This document shows, in pieces, positions 17,509 to 26,606 of a DNA stretch of 64,000 nt; the first letter of the stretch is position 1; the number at the start of each line of letters is the position of its first letter. The notes below the pieces were generated by a model, which saw only the letters and a program-made list of their open reading frames with translations, had not been told where the DNA came from and did not search any database. The position numbers and the translations under genes are program-made. The stretch lies in assembly GCA_041395945.1 (NCBI GenBank), contig JAWKZN010000001.1, forward strand, positions 1,860,001 to 1,924,000, written 5' to 3'. This DNA is from Pseudomonadales bacterium (GTDB lineage Bacteria > Pseudomonadota > Gammaproteobacteria > Pseudomonadales > Azotimanducaceae).

Positions 17509-18036
17509 TCAGAGATAGCAGCCTTCGACTGACCTGTTGCTGCCAAAGACCCGCACACCTTCTGCGTGATTGGATGCCACCGCAAAGCCTGAAGAGGTGA
17601 TGGTCGCGTAGCTCCAGGTCTTCTGCAGCCAGCGCGGGGCTCCGCGATCTTCCAGGGTGTTTGATATCCAGGCATGCGCAAGTGAGGTACCCACACCCCA
17701 CAGCAGTACTTCACCTGTCTCCGGCTGAGCTCCGATGAGTCGCCTGGTCAGCCAGGCATCCTCTTCATAGCAGGGATCCCGCGCAGCGGACAGAGTCTGC
17801 GCAACATCCATGACGTGCAGCGCCTGCCAGGTCAGTTCGGTTTCAGACAGTTCGAGGGACTGGCAACCGCTGAGGAAAGTGGCGAGGGGCAGAAAAATGA
17901 AGAGCAGGCGCTTTCTTAGCGGACTTTTCTTATGGGTCACGTTAAAAGGTTCTTGATCTGGGGTGCGGTCATTCTCCTTCCTCTTCAGCTGCGACTCTGT
18001 GGCGTCCTGTTCCCGAAGATGTGAGGAGATGCGCAT
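17509..18036 (-). CDS. Putative lipoprotein of unknown function
   Basis: The 175-codon frame contains a clear lipoprotein signal: K-K-S-P-L-R-K-R, a hydrophobic core, then F-L-S-G-C as lipobox. The first 32 residues are too long and polar for a signal peptide, so translation may really begin at the in-frame GTG at 17940; neither site has a strong ribosome binding sequence. The roughly 120-residue mature part has two cysteines besides the lipid-modified one (in D-P-C-Y-E-E-D and the final G-C-Y-L) that could form a disulfide. I do not recognise the family. It ends six bases from the convergent RND permease gene. Confidence 0.6.
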   Translation of the reverse strand: MRISSHLREQDATESQLKRKENDRTPDQEPFNVTHKKSPLRKRLLFIFLPLATFLSGCQSLELSETELTWQALHVMDVAQTLSAARDPCYEEDAWLTRRLIGAQPETGEVLLWGVGTSLAHAWISNTLEDRGAPRWLQKTWSYATITSSGFAVASNHAEGVRVFGSNRSVEGCYL

Positions 18037-18197
18037 GATCTATATCTGCTTATCTCATTGTATTAATTCAATTTTTTCTCTGGTTTCCCGGTTCAGCCGC
18101 CGTTCAGCTGGCAACGCTATAAACGTCTCCTTACAATTCGCGCGTGACGCTGAGCCGTGATCGCTGCCTCGTGAATAAAAGCCGGAGGAAGACCACC

Positions 18198-18548
18198 ATG
18201 AAGTACCTGCTCCTCGGAACCATGGCCCTGCTGCTGTGCAGCGCCTGCGGCAACCGGCCCATCGTCGATATGAAAGGCGTTGACCGGGCGAAGTACCAGC
18301 AGGATCTCGCGGAATGCCGCACTTATGCGGATGAAGTCCAGGTCGGCAAAAAGGCAGCCGGCGGGGCTGCCGCAGGTGCTGCGGTGGGCGCTGTGCTCGG
18401 CGCGATCTGGAGTGACTCAGGGGTCGGTGAGTCGGCAGCCTCCGGTGCGGTGCTCGGTGGTGCCGGCGGAACAGCGGATGGCGTCTCGGAGCGCGATCGC
18501 GTCGTCAAGAACTGCCTGCGCAATCGCGGCTATCCCGTATTGAACTGA
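18198..18548 (+). CDS. Glycine-zipper lipoprotein
   Basis: This 116-residue protein starts at 18198 behind GGAGG and has a signal peptide ending in the lipobox L-C-S-A-C. The centre is a glycine-zipper segment (A-A-G-G-A-A-A-G-A-A-V-G-A-V-L-G, then G-A-V-L-G-G-A-G-G) of the kind found in outer-membrane lipoproteins such as SlyB/Pcp-like proteins. A C-terminal C-L-R-N-R-G-Y follows, as in many short glycine-zipper proteins. Function is unknown. It is divergent from the preceding lipoprotein gene across an unusually AT-rich spacer (18037-18130). Confidence 0.75.
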   Translation: MKYLLLGTMALLLCSACGNRPIVDMKGVDRAKYQQDLAECRTYADEVQVGKKAAGGAAAGAAVGAVLGAIWSDSGVGESAASGAVLGGAGGTADGVSERDRVVKNCLRNRGYPVLN

Positions 18549-18584
18549 TCAGGGCGCACGCACGCGGTGCGCCGGGCGCCCTGA
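18549..18584. terminator. Possible hairpin terminator after the glycine-zipper gene
   Basis: TCAGGGCGC (18549-18557) and GCGCCCTGA (18576-18584) form a 9-bp stem directly after the stop codon. An alternative inner hairpin, GCGCAC/GTGCGC, lies inside. No T-tract follows, so this is a weak or rho-assisted terminator at best. Confidence 0.35.
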
Positions 18585-18695
18585 TGCGCCATGCCCCATT
18601 CTGCCATTTGTCCCCTGCCGGTTGAGTTGGTCTCCACAAACCGACTATGCTCGACGGCTTCAAAACACTTACACAAAAGCTTGCAAGGGGGCCCC

Positions 18696-19946
18696 ATGGC
18701 AGAAGCAGAAGACGTCACTTCGGATCTCAACAACCTGGCGATGTCCGAAGCGGCAGTACCGCTCCTGGACGCGGTAAAGAAACACATCGCCGAGAACGTC
18801 GCCCCCATCAGCGATGAATTCTACAGCCTGGCCGAGGGGCTCGAAGACCGCTGGAGCTACCATCCGCGCCAGCTCGAACTGCTCGACGGTGCCAAGGCGA
18901 AGGCCAAAAAGAGCGGCCTGTGGAACTTTTTCCTGCCGGACGCTGAAACCGGAGAAGGTCTCAAGAACCTTGATTACGCTTACATCGCCGCGGAGCTCGG
19001 CAAGTATCCCCTGGCATCCGAAACACTGAACTGCTCCGCGCCGGATACCGGCAACATGGAAGTGCTCGAGCGGGTAGGCACACCGGAGCAGAAGGAGAAG
19101 TGGCTCAAGCCCCTGCTGGCTGGCGAGATCCGTTCCGCGTTCGGTATGACCGAGCCCGGACTGGCCTCCTCAGATGCCAAGAATATCGGCTGCAAGGCAG
19201 AACTGATCGGCGACGAGTGGGTGATCAACGGCGAGAAATACTATATCTCAGGCGCCGGAGATCCGCGCTGTAAGATCATGATCTGCATGGTAAAAACCAG
19301 CCCGGATGCACCTCCGCACCGTCAGCAGTCCCAGATTCTGGTGCCAATGGACGCCCCCGGCCTGACGATCCTCGGGCCCATGCACGTATTCGGTCACGAC
19401 GACGCTCCCCATGGCCACATGCACATCAAGCTCGACAATGTGCGGGTTCCCAAGGCCAACATGCTGCTCGGCGAAGGTCGCGGCTTCGAGATCTCCCAGG
19501 TACGTCTGGGACCCGGTCGCATTCACCACTGCATGCGCTCCATCGGCCAGGCCGAACGCGCCCTCGACCTGATGATGAAGCGGGCCACCACCCGGGAAGC
19601 CTTCGGCAAGCCCCTGATCCAGCTCGGTAAGAACATCGAAGTGGTCTCCCGCGCACGCATCGAAATCGAGGCCATGCGGCTGATGGTGCTGAAAGCGGCC
19701 AAGGCCATGGACGTGCTCGGTAATCGGGAAGCCCGCATCTGGGTGCACATGGTCAAAGCCATGGTGCCGGAGCGGGTCTGCCAGATCATCGACCAGGCCA
19801 TCCAGATGCATGGTGCGACCGGGGTATCCCAGTGGACGCCGCTGGCGGGTATGTATACCGGTCAGCGCACCCTGCGTATCGCCGATGGCCCGGACGAAGT
19901 GCATCACCTGGTGGTGGGACGTGCGGAGATGCGCAAGTACCAGTGA
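18696..19946 (+). CDS. Acyl-CoA dehydrogenase family protein (ACAD11-like)
   Basis: This 416-residue flavoenzyme has the acyl-CoA dehydrogenase signatures: A-F-G-M-T-E-P-G-L-A-S-S-D (substrate/FAD loop), W-V-I-N-G-E-K-Y-Y-I-S-G-A, R-E-A-F-G-K-P-L, and the C-terminal Q-M-H-G-A-T-G-V-S-Q with I-A-D-G-P-D-E-V-H. The middle domain with V-F-G-H-D-D-A-P-H-G-H resembles the ACAD10/11-type subfamily, which can act on longer or hydroxylated acyl-CoAs. The start has AAGGGGG upstream. An enoyl-CoA hydratase follows 67 bases later on the same strand, so the pair may do sequential beta-oxidation steps. Confidence 0.85.
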   Translation: MAEAEDVTSDLNNLAMSEAAVPLLDAVKKHIAENVAPISDEFYSLAEGLEDRWSYHPRQLELLDGAKAKAKKSGLWNFFLPDAETGEGLKNLDYAYIAAELGKYPLASETLNCSAPDTGNMEVLERVGTPEQKEKWLKPLLAGEIRSAFGMTEPGLASSDAKNIGCKAELIGDEWVINGEKYYISGAGDPRCKIMICMVKTSPDAPPHRQQSQILVPMDAPGLTILGPMHVFGHDDAPHGHMHIKLDNVRVPKANMLLGEGRGFEISQVRLGPGRIHHCMRSIGQAERALDLMMKRATTREAFGKPLIQLGKNIEVVSRARIEIEAMRLMVLKAAKAMDVLGNREARIWVHMVKAMVPERVCQIIDQAIQMHGATGVSQWTPLAGMYTGQRTLRIADGPDEVHHLVVGRAEMRKYQ

Positions 19947-20013
19947 TGGTTGTACAGGCGCCCTGCTGCAGAATCTGCAGCAGGGGCGTACCACAGCAGC
20001 GGAGATCCAACCC

Positions 20014-20784
20014 ATGCCCACTACGGAAGCCACCAGGTACGACCTCCGCAAGGGGGCTGCCTGGATCACCCTGAACCGGCCGGAGCGCCGTAACGCGCTT
20101 TCCGGTCTGCTCATCGCCGAAGTCTTCGAACATCTGGCGGCGGCAAACGCCGACGATCGGGTGCGGGCGATTGTGCTCACCGGCGCCGGCTCCGGTTTCT
20201 GTTCCGGCGCGGATCTGAAGGACGAACGGGGTCTGCCGGCGAGCCGTCAGGTCTCCTACCCTGATCTGCTGACCGCCATACAGGACAGTCCGAAACCGGT
20301 CATCGCCGCCATCAATGGCCCGGCCTTTGCCGGGGGGCTGGGTCTGGTAGGTGCCGTGGATATCGCAGTGACTGTGGCGGACGCACAGTTCAGTTTCAGT
20401 GAGGTCCGCATCGGAGTGATACCGGCGGTGATCTCGGTGGTCTGCCTGCCGAAACTCGGCCGCCATCACGCGATGAAACTTTTTCTCAGCGGTGAGCGGT
20501 TCACCGGTGAACAGGCAGTCACCATGGGGCTGGTGCACCGTGCGGTCGCAGCGGGCGAACTGGAAGCCGCCGTGCAGGAAGAGATCGACATGATCCGCCT
20601 GGGCGGACCCAATGCGGTCATCGAGTGCAAGAAGCTGGTGCGGGAAGTCCCGAAACTCGACCGGGAAGCCGCTTTCGAGCTCACCGCCCCCTGGAGCGGA
20701 CGGCTGTTCGCATCGGAGGAAGGCGCGGAAGGCATGGCGGCATTCCGTGAGAAGCGCAAGGCAGCCTGGGTCAGCGACGACTGA
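20014..20784 (+). CDS. Enoyl-CoA hydratase/isomerase family protein
   Basis: This 256-residue crotonase-fold protein has the oxyanion-hole segments S-G-F-C-S-G-A-D-L and N-G-P-A-F-A-G-G-L-G. The first catalytic glutamate of the hydratases is present (F-S-E-V-R-I-G-V-I-P). At the place of the second glutamate of rat mitochondrial hydratase (A-M-E-M-V-L) this protein reads A-M-K-L-F-L, so a plain syn-hydratase mechanism is uncertain. Isomerase, methylglutaconyl-type hydratase or lyase activity is possible. The start at 20014 has GGAGA eight bases upstream. It is probably co-transcribed with the preceding acyl-CoA dehydrogenase gene. Confidence 0.82.
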   Translation: MPTTEATRYDLRKGAAWITLNRPERRNALSGLLIAEVFEHLAAANADDRVRAIVLTGAGSGFCSGADLKDERGLPASRQVSYPDLLTAIQDSPKPVIAAINGPAFAGGLGLVGAVDIAVTVADAQFSFSEVRIGVIPAVISVVCLPKLGRHHAMKLFLSGERFTGEQAVTMGLVHRAVAAGELEAAVQEEIDMIRLGGPNAVIECKKLVREVPKLDREAAFELTAPWSGRLFASEEGAEGMAAFREKRKAAWVSDD

Positions 20785-20818
20785 ACCCCCTCAGCGGCTC
20801 TGCGCGCTGTCCGGAGGC

Positions 20819-21670
20819 TCAGGCGCGGACGGACACGATCATCACATTGATATCGCCGTGGACGGGCCAGCGCTGGCGCGCCTGCCGATACGCCCGCCAG
20901 GCGCGCACACTCCAGCCGGGGCGCGTGAGCAGCCTGCGCAACGGCGGCCGCACATGATTCACATCGAGCAGCTCCAGAGTCGAAAAACCGGCGCGCAGAA
21001 CCGTTTGTCTGAGGCTGTCGGGAGTGAAATAGAAGTGGTGATCCAGAAGATAGAGGCCCCACTGATCCCCCTCGAGAACTCTGCGCCAGTTGTGGTAGTT
21101 GCCGGTCTCCATAATGAGCACACCGTCTGACTGCAGGTGCGCGCGCAGATCGGTGAGCAGGGCAATGGGGTCCCGGAGATGTTCGACCACATCCCACAGG
21201 GTGATGACATCGAACAATCCATCGGGAATTGATGCTTCCAAGTCTACAGAGTAGTACTCGCGCGCCCTTGCAACCGCACTTTCGCTGCGCTCCACACCCG
21301 TGGCCCGCCAGCCATGGTCAAGACAGGCACGCACGAAGGCGCCGGAGCCGGCGCCGAAATCCAGCAGCCGTCCCCGCCGGGGATGCACCGCTTCGACATG
21401 AAGCAGCTTGCGTCGCGCCGAGCGTCTTTTTTTCGGTGTATCCGTGACATAGCCGCCATCCGACGACCAGCGCCAGTTCATGTAGGCCTGCGAGGCTTCG
21501 TCGGTCGGGCGCGGGGTCTGGTAGGCGAGCGCGCACTCAGTGCACTCGGCAACCGAAGTCTGCATACCGAACCCCGCCGGAATCCGGCGGGGCGCAATAT
21601 CGCGACCGCAGAGCGGGCAGGCAATCGGCGCCATTCGCGGATACCGGACGCCTTCGATGACATCCACCAT
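20819..21670 (-). CDS. SAM-dependent methyltransferase with N-terminal zinc ribbon
   Basis: This 283-residue class I methyltransferase begins with C-P-L-C (18-21) and C-T-E-C (43-46), which look like a zinc ribbon. The SAM-binding motif L-L-D-F-G-A-G-S-G-A-F (about residues 103-113) and F-D-V-I-T-L-W-D-V-V-E-H-L follow. This architecture is common in methyltransferases acting on sugars, quinone-like compounds or polyketides; the substrate here is unknown. No good ribosome binding site precedes 21670, and Met13 (21634) is an alternative start. The enoyl-CoA hydratase gene is convergent, 34 bases away. Confidence 0.78.
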   Translation of the reverse strand: MVDVIEGVRYPRMAPIACPLCGRDIAPRRIPAGFGMQTSVAECTECALAYQTPRPTDEASQAYMNWRWSSDGGYVTDTPKKRRSARRKLLHVEAVHPRRGRLLDFGAGSGAFVRACLDHGWRATGVERSESAVARAREYYSVDLEASIPDGLFDVITLWDVVEHLRDPIALLTDLRAHLQSDGVLIMETGNYHNWRRVLEGDQWGLYLLDHHFYFTPDSLRQTVLRAGFSTLELLDVNHVRPPLRRLLTRPGWSVRAWRAYRQARQRWPVHGDINVMIVSVRA

Positions 21671-21738
21671 GCTGGACTGACTGTGTGGCAGAACGCCTCC
21701 TGGCTTTCGCTTGAGTCCCTTCGGCCTGCCTGGTGTGC

Positions 21739-23733
21739 TCAGCCTGCTTCTTCCACAATCACCAGCAGCTGACCGTTGGCCACCTGTTCCCCTTCGCCAA
21801 CCTGTACCTCCAGCACAGTGCCGTCGACGGGCGAATTGATCCGATGTTCCATCTTCATGGCTTCGAGGATCAGCAGCAGCTCGCCCTTGCGTACCTGATC
21901 ACCCGCCTTCACCGCGGCAGACAGCACCTTACCCGGCATGGGAGCAGTGAGTCCGCCGGTAAATTCCCCCGCACCAGGCAGCGTAAAACGGGGCGCCTCG
22001 TCGAGTGTCAGATCACCGCGTGCGGTGTGCACAAACCAGCGCAGACCTGCCGCTGTAAGGCGGGCGTTGATCCGACGACCGGCGACCTCCATGTCCACCT
22101 CACCACCGCCCGCTGCATACACCCGCACGGGATAGCGGATGTCGCCCTGGGTCTCCGCGAAGCTGACGGTGAAGATACCGTCCCGGCCTCGGGCGTAGTA
22201 CACCATCAGTGTTTCTTCACCTTGAACGAAGGCCACCCGCTGGGGTGGCATGAAGGAATTGCGCCAGCCGGAGGCCAGGGATTTCAGCACCTTCGCAGCC
22301 GCCCGCCGTCTCGCCTGGGATTCGATGATGACGGCGATCATCCCTTCGTGCAGTTCTTCTGTCTCGATGCGGCGCCGGGGTTCCGGGTTCACCCGCTCAA
22401 TAAAATCCGTGGTGGTATCCCCGCGCAGAAACTCCGGCGTGCGCAGTGTCGCCACCAGGAAATCCCGATTGGTGGTAAGCCCCTGAATTCGGGTGCCGGC
22501 CAGCACCTTGGCAAGTCGCGCCGCGGCCTCATGTCGGGTGGGTGCATGCACGATCACTTTGGCGAGCATGGGATCAAACTCGGTGCCGACTTCGGTGCCG
22601 GTCTCGATACCCGAATCGAAGCGTGCTCGAGGCGTGGCGGGCGGCTCCCACACCGAAACTTTCCCCGGTGAGGGCAGAAACCGGTTGGCCGGGTCTTCCG
22701 CGTAGAGTCGCGCCTCAATGGCATGACCGGTGATGGTGAGTGCGGACTGGTCGTAGCCCAGCGGCTCCCCTTCCGCGATCCGGATCTGCTCCCGCACGAG
22801 ATCAAGTCCGGTAATCGCTTCTGTTACCGGATGCTCAACCTGAAGTCGTGTGTTCACTTCGAGGAACCAGAAATCATCACCGTCCACCAGAAACTCAACC
22901 GTACCCGCAGAGGCATAGCCGATGGTCCGGCCCGCAGCGACTGCAGCGTCGCCCATCCGTGCTCTCAGATCATCTGTCAGCACCGGCGACGGCGCTTCTT
23001 CAATGACCTTCTGGTGACGCCGCTGAATTGAGCACTCGCGTTCGAAGCAGTGCACCAGATTGCCGTGCAGGTCCCCGAGAATCTGGATTTCCACATGGCG
23101 GCAGGCGGGCAGCCAGCGCTCCATGAACAGTGTGTCGTCACCGAATGCCGAGCCCGCTTCACGCCGGGCACCCTCCACCGCTGCTTGCAGATCTTCCGCA
23201 CGTTCCACCACCCGCATGCCACGTCCGCCGCCTCCCGCAGAAGCTTTCACAAGCAGGGGATACCCCACCTGCTCCGCGGCTGAAGCGAGACTCTCACCGG
23301 CTGCCAGTTCCACTGCAGGCAGAGTCGGCACTGCAGCTTCCTGCATCAGACGTTTGGCGGAGAGTTTGTCTCCCATAGCGGCGATCGCGGCGGGTGGCGG
23401 GCCAACCCAGATCATGCCGGCCGCCGTTACCGCCTGCGCGAACTCGGTGTTCTCGGACAGAAATCCATAGCCCGGATGCACAGCGTCTGCGCCAGTACGG
23501 CGACAGGCGTCGAGAATCTTGTTGCTGTCGAGATAGGTCTCCCGTGAGGTACGGCCACCCAGAGCGATGGCCACATCCGCTTCCTTGACAAAGGGTGCAT
23601 GGGCGTCTGAATCCGCATAGACGGCAACGGTACCGATCCCCATCTCCCGCGCGGTGCGCATGATCCGACGCGCAATTTCACCTCTGTTGGCGATCAGCAG
23701 ACGGGTGATTGGTCTGAAACTTACATCCGCCAT
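21739..23733 (-). CDS. Acyl-CoA carboxylase alpha subunit (biotin carboxylase + biotin carrier)
   Basis: This 664-residue protein has a biotin carboxylase domain (R-L-L-I-A-N-R-G-E-I-A-R-R at the start, K-A-S-A-G-G-G-G-R-G-M-R, R-E-C-S-I-Q-R-R-H-Q-K). A linker and a C-terminal carrier domain with the biotinylation site E-A-M-K-M-E-H (Lys627) follow. It charges biotin with bicarbonate and ATP for the adjacent carboxyltransferase subunit. Length and layout fit methylcrotonyl-, geranyl- or propionyl-CoA carboxylase alpha. It overlaps the carboxyltransferase gene by 13 bases, so the two are coupled and probably form one complex. Confidence 0.9.
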   Translation of the reverse strand: MADVSFRPITRLLIANRGEIARRIMRTAREMGIGTVAVYADSDAHAPFVKEADVAIALGGRTSRETYLDSNKILDACRRTGADAVHPGYGFLSENTEFAQAVTAAGMIWVGPPPAAIAAMGDKLSAKRLMQEAAVPTLPAVELAAGESLASAAEQVGYPLLVKASAGGGGRGMRVVERAEDLQAAVEGARREAGSAFGDDTLFMERWLPACRHVEIQILGDLHGNLVHCFERECSIQRRHQKVIEEAPSPVLTDDLRARMGDAAVAAGRTIGYASAGTVEFLVDGDDFWFLEVNTRLQVEHPVTEAITGLDLVREQIRIAEGEPLGYDQSALTITGHAIEARLYAEDPANRFLPSPGKVSVWEPPATPRARFDSGIETGTEVGTEFDPMLAKVIVHAPTRHEAAARLAKVLAGTRIQGLTTNRDFLVATLRTPEFLRGDTTTDFIERVNPEPRRRIETEELHEGMIAVIIESQARRRAAAKVLKSLASGWRNSFMPPQRVAFVQGEETLMVYYARGRDGIFTVSFAETQGDIRYPVRVYAAGGGEVDMEVAGRRINARLTAAGLRWFVHTARGDLTLDEAPRFTLPGAGEFTGGLTAPMPGKVLSAAVKAGDQVRKGELLLILEAMKMEHRINSPVDGTVLEVQVGEGEQVANGQLLVIVEEAG

Positions 23734-25352
23734 GTGCCGAACTCCTTGGTGCCTTTTACCGTACCGCTGTGGCAGGCGGACAGCGCGAAACCGATGGCTG
23801 TGCGGGTATCCCGGGGATCGATCATGCCGTCATCGGATACCCGGGAGGTCGCAAAGAGCCCCTTTGAACGCTCTTCCGCCCAGTGCTCGGCAATTTCGGC
23901 ACGCCGCGCATCCGCCTCCTCATCAAACTCGATCCCGCGGCGCGCCGCGGCACCACGTCCGACGATGCTCATCACCCCTGCCATCTGTTTGGGACCCATC
24001 ACAGCAATCTTTGCCGTGGGCCAGATGAAGGTGAATCGGGTGCCGAAGGCCCGGCCGCTCATACCGTAGTTCCCCGCACCATAGGACGCCCCGACGATCA
24101 CGGTGATGTGTGGCACGGTAGAGTTGGATACCGCATTGATCATCTTCGAGCCGTTTTTGGTAATGCCGCGCTGTTCGAAGTCGGTTCCCACGATGTATCC
24201 GGTGATGTTGTGAAGAAACAGCAGCGGTACATCGATCTGATTACAGAGCTGGATGAACTGGGCGGCCTTTTCGGAAGACTCTGAAAACAGCGCCCCGTTG
24301 TTCCCCAGAATGCCTACCGGGAATCCATGCACGGACGCCCAGCCGCACACCAGCGTGGGGCCGTACAGGGGTTTGAATTCTTCAAATCGGGATCCGTCCA
24401 CGATCCGTGAGATGACCTCCCGGATATCAAACGGCTGTTTCAGATCTTTTGAGACAAGACCCAGCAGGCCTTCGGGATCGTGCACCGGTTCATCAACCGG
24501 CAGGGAGGGGCCGGGACCGAGCTTGCGCCAGTTCAGGTGCGACATCACCTCACGCAACAAGCGGATGCCATCGAGTTCGTTTTCAGCCAGATAGTCGCCG
24601 AGTCCGGATACCGTGCAGTGCATGTCCGCACCACCCAGACTTTCCTCGTCGGCGTCCTCGCCGGTCGCCATTTTCACCAGCGGCGGGCCGCCGAGAAAAA
24701 CCTTGGATTGTTTCCGGATAAGAATGTTGTAGTCGCTCATCCCCGGCTGGTAGGCGCCACCCGCGGTTGATGCACCAAAGACCAGCGAGATGGTGGGGAT
24801 ACGCAGCTTGCTGAGTTCGGTAATCTCGTAAAACAGACGCCCGGACTCGGCAAAGTGGCCTACCTCGCGCTGAATGGCCGCTTCCGGATCGCCTCCGTCC
24901 TCACCACGCAGGTCGGCGCCTGCAGACTCGACGAACTGCACATAGGGCAGGCGATTTTCCCGGGCGATCTCCAGGCCGCGCATGAGTTTCTTCGAATTAA
25001 AGGCGTTGAATGCTCCGGCACGAACGGAAGGATCGTGGCCGAGAATCACACATTCCGTATCTGCGATCACACCGATGCCGAGCACGAAACCCGAGCCGAC
25101 CGCGAAGGGTGAGCGCCAGGCGGCAATCGGGCTGATTTCAAGAAAGGGCGTGTCCGGGTCCAGTGCCCAGGCGACCCGCTCGCGGATCGGCATCTTGCCG
25201 CGGGAACGCAGGCGCGCCACGGCTTCTTCACCGCCACCCCGCGCCGCTTCTTCCTGAAGATCTTCCAGCACGCTGATCATTTCCAGCATGTCGGCGCGAT
25301 TACGTTGATAAGCCTCGCTTCTCATGTCGAGGCCGGAATTCAGTACCGGCAT
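23721..25352 (-). CDS. Acyl-CoA carboxylase beta subunit (methylcrotonyl/geranyl type)
   Basis: The 543-residue carboxyltransferase has the N-half motif F-G-A-S-T-A-G-G-A-Y-Q-P-G-M-S-D-Y and the C-half N-I-T-G-Y-I-V-G-T-D with G-A-S-Y-G-A-G-N-Y-G-M-S-G-R-A. The A-Y-Q-P-G-M-S-D oxyanion loop is typical of methylcrotonyl-CoA and geranyl-CoA carboxylases rather than propionyl-CoA ones. The start at 25352 has AAGGGG eight bases upstream; GTG (25358) and ATG (25325) are alternatives. A TATAAA-like -10 sequence (25382-25387, minus strand) lies upstream. With the alpha subunit and the lyase-like gene it suggests leucine, isovalerate or acyclic terpene degradation. Confidence 0.88.
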   Translation of the reverse strand: MPVLNSGLDMRSEAYQRNRADMLEMISVLEDLQEEAARGGGEEAVARLRSRGKMPIRERVAWALDPDTPFLEISPIAAWRSPFAVGSGFVLGIGVIADTECVILGHDPSVRAGAFNAFNSKKLMRGLEIARENRLPYVQFVESAGADLRGEDGGDPEAAIQREVGHFAESGRLFYEITELSKLRIPTISLVFGASTAGGAYQPGMSDYNILIRKQSKVFLGGPPLVKMATGEDADEESLGGADMHCTVSGLGDYLAENELDGIRLLREVMSHLNWRKLGPGPSLPVDEPVHDPEGLLGLVSKDLKQPFDIREVISRIVDGSRFEEFKPLYGPTLVCGWASVHGFPVGILGNNGALFSESSEKAAQFIQLCNQIDVPLLFLHNITGYIVGTDFEQRGITKNGSKMINAVSNSTVPHITVIVGASYGAGNYGMSGRAFGTRFTFIWPTAKIAVMGPKQMAGVMSIVGRGAAARRGIEFDEEADARRAEIAEHWAEERSKGLFATSRVSDDGMIDPRDTRTAIGFALSACHSGTVKGTKEFGTWRM

Positions 25353-25449
25353 GCGCACATCCCCTTCATTGCTCTACCTTCTTTATACCTGACCGCTTTT
25401 GAGCCGTTGCCCGTTACCCTGTGTGTCGGACTTGCGGATTGTGATGACC

Positions 25450-26556
25450 CTAACCCTGTAATTCACTCAGGGGATCCCCTTCCCCCCAGGGAGCAATCTG
25501 TCCGGCATACACAGCCGCACCCTTGCGGAAGTGGGCCGCTTCTTCGAGGGTTTCGACAAAGGGCATGTCCTTCGGGTACAGAGCCGTGCCGCGGGGGCGC
25601 GGGCCGGATTTAGAAACATGCCCCCACAATGGATGCCCGACCACCTCTTCCGCGACTGCTGCTGCTTCGATGAGTTTACCGAGGTCGTAGCCTGTCTCTA
25701 TCCCCATTTCATGGCACAGATCGACCAGATCTTCCGTGGGTACCTGACCGGCAGCGCGACCGTTGCCGCAGTAAGGACAGCCACCCATACCACCGATGCA
25801 GGTATCGAACTCCCGCACGCCGAGATTGAGGGCTTCGTAGTAGCTGGTGAGGGTCTGACCACGCTGGTTGTGCAGATGCATGTGGAAATCCGTGATTTCC
25901 GGCCAGCGTTCACGAATCGCCACAAGCGTCTCTTTCACCTGATGCGGCAGGTTCCAGCCCATCGCCTCCACAAAGGACAGGCGTTGCACTTCGAAACCTG
26001 AGTCATGCCAGCGATCGATCATCAGCTCAAGCAGCGTCATACGCTGCTCGAGAGAAAAAGGTCCTTCAAAATTGGAGCCGAAAGGATTACCGATAGCCAC
26101 TGCCCCCTGCACCGGATCCGTACCCGCATCGGCTGCTTCACAGGCGGCGGCGATTGTGGCATCCATCGCGGCTATCTGTTGTGCCTGGGAGCGATTGTAA
26201 TTGCGCCTCGCAAAGGTGTCGCAGAGCTCCACGTGCGTGCCGAAACGTTTTCTGCGCACATTGATCTTCGGATAAAAGCGATCGGCGCGTTCGAAGCCTT
26301 TGCGATTGAACACCGCTGCCGTGTAGAGGATACCCGGCTTCGGCACAAAGCGCTCGGCGATCTCCTCGATACAGGCCATCTGCGGCGTCCACTTCGGATG
26401 CGCGAAAGATCCAATGGAAATAACCCTGGCACCCGTATCCCCCAGCGCATCCAGCAGGCGCAGTTTCGTCTCAACACTGATATCGGCGCGCTCGATCTGC
26501 AGACCTTCACGCATAGAGTCGTCGGTGATCACCACGGATGTCGGCAGTGTGCTCAT
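25450..26556 (-). CDS. HMG-CoA lyase-like (DRE-TIM) protein with altered metal ligands
   Basis: This 368-residue TIM-barrel protein belongs to the HMGL-like superfamily. It has R-E-G-L-Q at residues 16-20, the H-L-H-N segment in place of H-x-H-D, and the flexible-loop motif G-G-M-G-G-C-P-Y with the catalytic-type cysteine. True HMG-CoA lyases read R-D-G-L-Q and G-A-S/T-G-N at the metal site. Here the Asp is Glu, and the Asn position appears to be Gln in a loop two residues longer. The protein is also longer than MvaB (about 300 residues). Placed between two acyl-CoA carboxylases, it probably cleaves or condenses a carboxylated acyl-CoA, but the substrate is open. Confidence 0.78.
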   Translation of the reverse strand: MSTLPTSVVITDDSMREGLQIERADISVETKLRLLDALGDTGARVISIGSFAHPKWTPQMACIEEIAERFVPKPGILYTAAVFNRKGFERADRFYPKINVRRKRFGTHVELCDTFARRNYNRSQAQQIAAMDATIAAACEAADAGTDPVQGAVAIGNPFGSNFEGPFSLEQRMTLLELMIDRWHDSGFEVQRLSFVEAMGWNLPHQVKETLVAIRERWPEITDFHMHLHNQRGQTLTSYYEALNLGVREFDTCIGGMGGCPYCGNGRAAGQVPTEDLVDLCHEMGIETGYDLGKLIEAAAVAEEVVGHPLWGHVSKSGPRPRGTALYPKDMPFVETLEEAAHFRKGAAVYAGQIAPWGEGDPLSELQG

Positions 26557-26606
26557 GTTTCCCCTTTCGTTCCTTAGCTCCGCTTAGATTCCTTCTGCAA
26601 CCTGGC

